From Anaeramoeba flamelloides (Eukaryota; Metamonada; Anaeramoebidae): 64,000 bases of DNA. The notes under the pieces are model-generated. The model saw nothing but the letters and a program-made list of their open reading frames with translations. It searched no databases and had not been told where the DNA came from. Each line of letters begins with the position of its first letter. Position 1 is the first letter of the stretch. The DNA lies in contig JANTQA010000047.1 of NCBI GenBank assembly GCA_027625915.1, positions 4,960,001 to 5,024,000 on the forward strand. Reading direction: 5' to 3'. Positions 56,701-64,000 of the stretch are shown piece after piece. The position numbers and the translations under genes are program-made.

Positions 56701-58990
56701 GATATAAAAATTCTTTTGTAATTTTTTTGAAAAAAGAAAAAAAATTAATTAAAAAAAAAGCAGAAATTCAAAGAAAAAAATAAAAGAAAAAGAAATAGAA
56801 GCACAAATATATTTGTGAATTAGTTGTTTTTAGATCTTTGAAATTAAAGCGGAAAATTGTTTGTTGGTTATTTGAAAAAAATCTTACATTTGGAAATTTA
56901 AAAAAAAAATGAAAACACATCAATATTTCCAAAGTTTGACAATTAGTAGATATTTATTTCATTCTAATGCCTTAGATTGTAATTGTGTTTGAGAAATTTT
57001 CCAATTAAAGTTGCAGAGACTAATAATTCCTCAAAAAGGTAAAAAAACTTGATGTTCAATTTACAAGTTGCTAAATATTGGAACTCCTTTATCACAAAAA
57101 ATTCTATTTCAAAACAACACCTCAAAGATCAACTACTTTGAAAAACTTTCGTTTCCTTTAAACAATAAAAGATCTTTTCAAAGCAGTTTGAAAACCTTTA
57201 AAAAAATAGGGAATTAAAATAAACAGTTGTGAACATTTTTTATAATTTATTAATACTTGAAATCTTCTGTAAATAAATAGATTATTTCCAGTTTCTCTAT
57301 CCTTAATTTGAAGTTAATAAAACTTTGGGTGGTTTTGGTATAACACACTCCTCTGAAATAATCACATAATGCTATTAATATTGAAGATTACTAATAAATT
57401 CTCAAAAATTGGAAACATATTTAATTCAATTTCACTTCCATCAAATCTTTTAACTCGAAGGAGTGATTAGAAGACCCTATTATTTTTACAAGGTTACTTT
57501 ACACCTACACAATCAAAAAGCAATTAAGTGACTCGTAACTCTTATTTATTTATTTTCCAAAGACAATAGACTAATTATTTATACAAGGATACCATTAAAC
57601 CTGATATCAGCTTTGTTTATCAACTTTAGAGAAATGAGTTATCATTTTTAAAAGAATTCATTTTTCCATATTAAATTTTCAGTAAAAAGATCTCGATTCC
57701 CTTTTGTTTGGATTTTTGTAATCAAATTTGAAAAAGAAAAATTTCCAAAAAATTTTTATTTTGAAGTAATCTCACTTTGAGTAATTTCAGAGAGTCTGTA
57801 TTAACAAATAACCTTATAACTTTAATCTTATTTTGAAAATACAATAAAAATAAATTAAATATTAAATCCTTGAAGATATAGAAAAAATTTATCTACTATT
57901 TTCATTCCAATAATTTATTAAATGGTTTAAATTTAAAAGATTTGGGAATATTTGTTTTCAAATATTAAGAGTTTAAACCAGGAACTATTGGTATCAAAAT
58001 TAGTTATTAGATAATGTCTATAACATTTTTTTTTTATTTTTAGAATTATTTATTTGAATTCGTTTCATCTACTTGAAAATCTTTAAAAAATTAAGAAATA
58101 ATAGAAATTCTATTTGATACATTTGATCTTTGGGTTGTTAATAATCCACTGAAAAAATTAAGATTGGGTTATTAATTATTGATTAAAAATGATCAAATTA
58201 TAAAGTATTTCATTAAATTTACCATTGAATTTTTCAGGTTTTAAAAAACATTTTAGAAGAATTGTTAATTAGAATGTTTGTTTTTTTTTCTCATATTTTT
58301 TTATTCAGCAAAAACGAAATAATTGATTTGAACTGTTTTTTGAATAAAACAATTATATTGTTCTATAATTTACAATAATTCTTGTATTTTTTTTTTTGAA
58401 ATTAAGTAGATTTTTTATACTAAGTAATGTTAAAACTAAGTGGTTTCATTTTTTAAAGTATATTTTTATCCACTTCCTTCATAGACCATATGACTCCTTT
58501 CTTCTTTCAAGAAAATAATTGTTTTTTAATTAATTGAGAAATATTCTGGATTTTAAACTTTTTCAAAAATGAAAAAAATGGATTAAACTGTTAAAAAGGA
58601 TAATTCATTTCTGAAAATAACTTTAATAGAAAGTTTAATATTATTTTAGTAATCAGATTTTTACTTCATTATACAATTTCAAGATGCCTACTCTGTTTTT
58701 TGATTTTACTATTAAATTTACTAAAAGTTTTTTTCGTTTACTATTTCCTTAATCAAAATCTAAAATAAAAATGAAATGAGAAAAAGAAAAAATAGAAAAA
58801 ATGATTTTAATATTAGAATTTCTAAAATAAATTTTTCTGCTAATATTGATTCAAATCCTTTTGAAGCTTGTAAATTACCCACACCACCTAATCCCCTTTT
58901 GGCGGCAAAATGGTTTATTTTTAGTTTTTATACAAAAGTTGTATTTTTTACTAAAATTAGAAAACTTTTTAAATATGTCCACAACTCAGA

Positions 58991-59204
58991 GGCTATTGTC
59001 AATATAAAATGCAACCTGTTTAATAGCAAAAAAAAATCAATTTAATAAAAGTATACAAAGGCTTGGGGTTGAAAAAAAAATTCAAAAAATCGTAAATAAT
59101 TCTTCAAAAAACAAAAAACATAATAAACCCCAAATATTTTTATTCTTTTATTAAATTGATTTTTTTTACTAATAAACAGGTTGCATTTTATATTGACAAT
59201 AGCC
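58991..59204. repeat. long foldback repeat, about 80-bp arms
   Basis: The left arm 58991-59071 (GGCTATTGTCAATATAAAAT, GCAACCTGTTTAATAG, ATCAATTTAATAAAAG, TTGGGGTTG) is inverted at 59125-59204, with a 53-nt centre. The outer 32 bp are identical; the inner part has small differences. It could fold into a single long hairpin. Confidence 0.85.
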
Positions 59205-60427
59205 TTTGATTTATGAGTGTATTATAAAATTTTTATAGATCCATTCGAAAAAATTATAAATTTAGTTAAAACACTTAAAATAATTCAACATAGGTTTTAC
59301 TTTCACGATAAAAAAAAATTGTTTCAAAAAAATAAAAATAAAAAATTTGTAATTTTTTACTTGTTGATAACTTCACTTATAATAAACAATTTTGGTTAAA
59401 AAAAGATCTCGTTTTAAAAAATATTTTTTAAAATTTTGACAATATAAGTTGGAAAATCCTATTTCATAATTACTCCCAAGATTTTTAATAATTAATGGGT
59501 TAGTGTTTAACAAGGATAACTCTAATATTAAAATATATTATTATAGGATCAAATCACATTATTACTACATGGTTCCAAATGTATCTAAAAAAATTGATAT
59601 TCATGTAGTGATGTTTTTTGATCTTATCTATTAAAAATGAACCTATTATTATTAAAGAACCCAACAATTTCACAAAAATACTCGTTTAACCACAAATTTA
59701 AAAGTTGAGTTATCAATATTAAGAACACAAAGTTGAAAAATATTTTTCTTAAATTTGTGGTGAAATGTAGATTAATAGCTATAAAATTCATTTTTTTTTA
59801 GAAAATTAAATAATAAAGAATAGATTATTTTGACCAATTATTTCTGAAATATTGGAAATATGATAGATACTACAAGTCGCTTCATAAAAAGGAAATAACA
59901 CTAACCAATCTTTTCAGTTTGTTTTTTGATGATTATCGTGTTAATATTTTCAATAAAAACATTGAAAAAATAGTTAATTTTAAAAATTCTAAATATGAAT
60001 TATTAAATATCCTAATACTCTTATTTGAGTTTCTATTTTTAGATATGTAAAAGCAATTTTAAAAAAAAAATTCTAAAATAAACAATTATAATAGTGATCA
60101 TTAGTAAAAAATGGGATAATTTATTATGAAATAAGATTGATAATAAATTTTATAGACCTATTTGAGCCATTTAACACTGATATCAGATTGATACAATTTT
60201 TTTATACTTTGATTATAGGAAAATCTATTGTTACATTAAATCCTTAAATAGTAAAAAAAATATGAAAAAAAAATTTTTTATTTCACAGTTAAGAAGTTGT
60301 AATAATATATTTTAAAATCATTTTAAAATTTAAAAATATCTCCCAAATGGATAATCAATTATTTTGACTAGTAAATAATTATTTCTTGATTTAAATAAAA
60401 AAAAATGTTTTTATATGATTATTCATT

Positions 60428-60960
60428 AGGTTTCTTTTAATTTAGGAAAAAAAAGAAAATTTCATTAATTTTGGTTTTTATTTCAAAAAGTAAAAAAACT
60501 GCTGTTACCTTTTCTAGAATTCAAAAGAATTGAGTAAAATCTTGGATTCTTCTCTATTTTTTTAAATCCTGGAAAAGCATCGTTAGGTTTTCTTGAGTTT
60601 TCTGTTTATTTGGGAAATCGATAGATTTAACAAATAAAACAGAAAACCTCAATAAAACCTAGGCACTCTACAACACTTGACTGACACTTTCGTTAGGTTT
60701 TCCAGAATTTAAATAAAATGTGTAAAATCTATGGTTTTTCTCTATTCTTTTGAATTCTGTAAAACCACTATTAGCTTTTCTTGAGTTTTTTGTTTATTGT
60801 ATAAATTCAATACAAGTTATAGATTAAATAGAAAAATTCAAAACCCCCAAGGTACTCAGTGGCACTTGGAGAACACTTACATTGTGGTTCACAAAATTCA
60901 AAATATAAAAGGAAATCATTTCCTTTTGAATTCTGGAAAGCCTATGATACATAAGATTTA
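60428..60960. repeat. palindromic composite element P, locus 5
   Basis: It carries an AGAATTCAAAAGAATTGAG...TTAAATCCTGG stem, then GTTAGGTTTTCTTGAG and an AACAAATAAAACAGAAAACC unit. CCTAGGCACTCTACAACACT and TGACTGACACTTTCG follow (the decamer array inverted, mid-element), then a second hairpin set, and a last decamer run AAGGTACTCAGTGGCACTTG. The open frame 60797-61045 lies within it and is discounted. Confidence 0.75.
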
Positions 60961-62599
60961 TCATAAGGAATCTTTTAGGCTTATTTCAATTTTATTAGAT
61001 AATGACAGCATTTTCAAAACTATGGATTATGATCTATCAAAGTAAATATCACCAAGTTGAATTAAAAATAAAGTCATCTATCCATTGATTATGTGGAATT
61101 TTTTAACCAAAAAAAAAATAAGAGTTTTTTCAATAACTAGAGATTTTTCAAAAAAATCTATTATTGGCTACACAAAAATTCAATAACCTCAAGATTTTAA
61201 GTTCTGGGCTTTTTATTATATTGCAATTTAACCGTATTATAAATAATGAAAAGTTAAAGAAAGTAGTAGTTTTGTCTAACTTTTCTTTTTAACTTTTCTT
61301 TTTACATATTAGTAATATGTATCCCAGATCATTTTATAATTGTTAATTCTTTAGATCTCTTTCATGAGAATGTGTATAAAAGTAATCAAAAAAATTTCAA
61401 AATTACTATATGAATGATTAAAATTAAAAAATCTAATAATTCAGCTTGTTTGATCCCTTGAAAATTGTATTTTCTAGTTTTTGAAATTTTGGCAGTATAA
61501 TATTAGACAGTAATATTAACCCGTAACAAACAAACCAAAACAAATCTCAAATTTTTATTTTTAAATTTGAAATTTTTGAGTAAAGCACTGGTGGATGAAA
61601 TGTTTTTATATTTGTAACAAAGATTCAAAGGTAAATGTGATCCCCTTTTTATTGTTTTTTTGACTTCACCAATCTTGAATAAGTAAACAGGTTTTACAGA
61701 TCAAAAAAAGTATTTCCCTTTTACATGAAGAGTATTAATTATAATATATAAGTCAATCACAAGAAATAATAAGAAAATATAATTTTAGTTTCTTAAGGGG
61801 CGCATTAATCTCCAAAAGTAATTAATTGGGGAAAAAATAATGCAATTTTTACATGAAAAAAATTTCTGAAATTCCAAAATATTAATAAAAATTTTTCACA
61901 AATTCTCTACATAATAAAAAATATAAACCCCATTCCAATAATTTCAAATAACTAAAAACAAATATTGTTAAAAAAAGCGCAATGTTTTCATTTTTTTTTA
62001 TTTTTTATTTCTTATTCAAGGCGTAAATATTGGAAACATTTAATGGGGTAAAGTGGGAATTTAGAAGTTATAAAATATGTGTTTTAAATTGAAAGAGCAG
62101 TCATATATAATTATATTTTTTATATTTAGATACTAGAAATATTTATGACTTTATAGAGTTTTCTAAAAAAAAAAAATAAAAAATAAAAAGTATATATTGT
62201 TAAAAAATAGAAGAAGAGAGGATTAAAAAAAATTAAAAATTTAAAAAATGGTATTCAGAAAAAACCGTAAGCTATTGGACCAAGCTAAATTAGTGTGGAT
62301 ATATAATTAGATATTATTTGGATTTGAGATCCTTTGAGTTACTATCATATTGGATCATATTTGCGAAAAAGTATTCTTATATAATGCAATAGATTTCTTT
62401 TATGTTCATTTTACGCGAAAATTTGTTTGTAGATTCTTAGGCAATGATATTTTATAAATTTTTGAGTTTTTTGAGGTACTTGTCAATTTTCTTCTTGTTT
62501 TTTCATATTTCTTAACACTCTTAAATGAGATGGTAAATTTTGGATGCGTATTTATTACTTATTGTACAAAGTGTGAAAATAAACTATTAATTTGTCGAA

Positions 62600-63065
62600 G
62601 AGAGAATTTTGAAGTGGCCAAATTTGTTATTTTAATTCAAAGAGTGTTAGAACACTAGTTTCTTGAAACACTCTTTGAAAGATTTTTTTGACAATTAACT
62701 TTTCAAAAATTTTGGAAAGATCGAAAAAAAAATGTATTAGAAAATTTGTTAAAATTTCTAATAACAGTATTTGCCGATCAAAATGATTGATACCTGCTTC
62801 ATATTTATTTGTTTTTTTTTCTATTTTGAAGGAACTCAACTTTAACATAATATTTATCTTTCATAATATTCTTTCCAGTCAAAAGTAAACAATTAAATAA
62901 TTGTAAAAAAGAAATGAAATGAAAATAAAAAACAAAAAAACAAAAAAATGATAAAAATATTTTTCAGGAATCAAAATTATTTCCCTATTTTAATGGAAAG
63001 TGTAAGATTATTATTGTGATTCTTTTAACTGTTTTAAATGTGCCAAAAATTTTGAATTTTAGTTA
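62600..63065 (+). mobile_element. MITE family M1b, copy 3
   Basis: The interior AACTCAACTTTAACATAATA and the right end GTGCCAAAAATTTTGAATTT match 29350-29705. The left part carries an extra inverted pair, CAAAGAGTGTTAGAACACTA and GAAACACTCTTTG (62637-62677). It is followed directly by an (AT)n run. Confidence 0.5.
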
Positions 63066-63144
63066 TATATATATATATATATATATATGGTGTATTCAAA
63101 TTAAACCAATACAAATTTACAATAGATTATTAAAAAAAATTAAT

Positions 63145-64000
63145 TTATTTTTTTAGTTTTTTTTCTTTTTTTGATTTTAACTCTAATGCTAAATGTGTTG
63201 CACTACAAAAGCTAGCGAAGGTATAACCGCTTCTACCCATCATTGAATCTTCATCTGACAATTCCTGAATAAATTGTATTTGTGAGAAAAAATTGGGCAC
63301 ATCTGCTTTTAAAATTAAGAAGATAATCAGTGGCATCAGTTCATCTGCGCCAATTGCAATTTGGTCCTGTTTAAGATTCCATCCTTTGTAAAAATTCGTA
63401 ACTCTTTGATAAATTTTTGAAGTGCATCCAACTAAAAGTTTTCGTTTTTGTGTTGGGCTTTTTTGTTCTCCTATTAAATGTAAATCTTCAATAATATCTT
63501 GATATGGATTAATTTTTTGTTCTTCTTTTTGTTTTTGTTCTTCAATTTTATTCTCCTTTCCCTTTCCCTTCTCCTTCTTTTGCTCTTGCTCTTGCTTTTG
63601 CTCTTTCTCTTTCTCTTGCTCTTGCTCTTGCTCTTGCTCTTGGAGTTGATCCTCAATTTCAATATTTTCATCATCTTGATCATCTCTTTTGTTATCATCC
63701 TCATCATCAAATAAAAACCCTTCAAGTTCTTGTTCAAGAAGCGATTCGTCTATTCCTAATTTAGCAAATTCATCTTCATCTATATCATCAAATTCCATCA
63801 AATTATCTTTCTGATCTATTTCTTCTTTTTGATCCAAATTTTCATCAATAATCTCTTTTTCATTTTTTTGTCCAATTTCTTCAATTTCCTTCTTCTCTTC
63901 GGTTTGTTGAATTCTGTTTTGTGTTTTTTTTTCAAAAGGATCAATATTTGGATCTAACCACATAAATTTTACAACTCCGAAATCATCAAATGTTTCGTCT
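63145..64000 (-). CDS. VPS9-domain Rab5-type GEF, C-terminal part (cut by right edge)
   Basis: The frame is open from the right edge to a TAA at 63147-63145; the first in-frame ATG is at 63963 but the reading continues upstream (DETFDDFGVVKF), so the true start lies outside. Counting from that ATG, residues 1-150 are acidic and Gln/Glu/Lys low complexity, and residues about 152-262 are a VPS9 domain: SPTQKRKLLVGCTSKIY, IGADELMPLIIFLILKAD, FSQIQFIQEL, GRSGYTFASF. The residues that drive nucleotide exchange in Rabex-5-like GEFs, Asp of ADELMP (D207) and Tyr of SGYTF (Y247), are present. It activates Rab5/21-type GTPases on early endosomes. The upstream domains that would tell which subfamily are not in the window. 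Confidence 0.88.
   Translation of the reverse strand, partial: DETFDDFGVVKFMWLDPNIDPFEKKTQNRIQQTEEKKEIEEIGQKNEKEIIDENLDQKEEIDQKDNLMEFDDIDEDEFAKLGIDESLLEQELEGFLFDDEDDNKRDDQDDENIEIEDQLQEQEQEQEQEKEKEQKQEQEQKKEKGKGKENKIEEQKQKEEQKINPYQDIIEDLHLIGEQKSPTQKRKLLVGCTSKIYQRVTNFYKGWNLKQDQIAIGADELMPLIIFLILKADVPNFFSQIQFIQELSDEDSMMGRSGYTFASFCSATHLALELKSKKEKKLKK

Larger units (their letters stand above)
56701..63144. other. 6.4-kb intergenic region upstream of RPS17
   Basis: No gene with a family signature. It contains a long foldback repeat (58991-59204), element P locus 5 (60428-60960) and an M1b MITE (62600-63065) next to an (AT)n run. A 77-codon stop-free stretch near 59815-60050 (LFLKYWKYDRYYKSLHKKEI) has no ATG or family match. 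Confidence 0.5.

Noticed and set aside
60797-61045. 82-codon frame
   Set aside because: Lies across palindromic element P locus 5 and has no protein family features.
63474-63737. Ser/Lys- and Leu-rich frames over the low-complexity part of the VPS9 protein
   Set aside because: Frame shadows of the GAGCAA/GAAAAA repeats.

Overview
The window is a stretch of a very AT-rich nuclear genome from a protist. Genes are far apart and set in long non-coding stretches packed with decayed transposons and short inverted repeats. The recognisable genes are plainly eukaryotic: histone H2B, ribosomal protein eS17, GRASP, a VPS9 Rab GEF, CZIB, an armadillo-repeat protein, a BTB protein and an ARMH3-like protein. 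They use the standard code, and every stop I could check is TAA. Six introns could be placed, all GT-AG. The Lys/Glu-rich low-complexity tails (GRASP, BTB and VPS9 proteins) and the BTB fusion protein suggest an anaerobic amoeba of the Anaeramoeba type. That is an inference from style, not a proven assignment.

Layout. 1-722 (+): C-terminal part of an ARMH3-like Golgi protein, cut by the left edge. 4335-4799 (-): CZIB, a zinc-binding CXXC protein. 5281-9199: inverted-repeat elements, a decayed LINE and a nested MITE pair. 11498-11842 (-): histone H2B. 11843-20982: about 9 kb without a convincing gene, full of repeats. 20983-22968 (+): a single-exon BTB protein with a charged linker and a C-terminal amidotransferase-like domain. 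26730-32450 (+): GRASP in three exons, with a 4.4 kb second intron holding a decayed LINE, a MITE and a palindromic element. 38465-50127 (-): a membrane-anchored armadillo-repeat protein in three exons spread over 11.7 kb, assembled here from matching splice phases. 55693-56700 (-): ribosomal protein eS17 in three exons. 63145-64000 (-): C-terminal part of a VPS9-domain Rab5-type GEF, cut by the right edge.

There is no operon-like logic. Three of the products do act in the same part of the cell: ARMH3-like (Golgi PI4P), GRASP (Golgi stacking and secretion) and VPS9 GEF (early endosome).

The most distinctive content is non-coding. One family of composite palindromic elements occurs at five loci (one of them in two parts). 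Its members combine several strong hairpins, the word CCTAGGTTTT and, at the best copy, a 10-bp tandem unit GCCGTCAAGT. Other families include MITEs of at least four kinds (one with TA target duplications and near-identical 80-bp arms), two short poly(A)-tailed retroposons inside a single MITE, and a LINE-MITE junction shared by two loci 11 kb apart. No tRNA, rRNA, CRISPR array or viral element was found; one tRNA-like fragment is noted.
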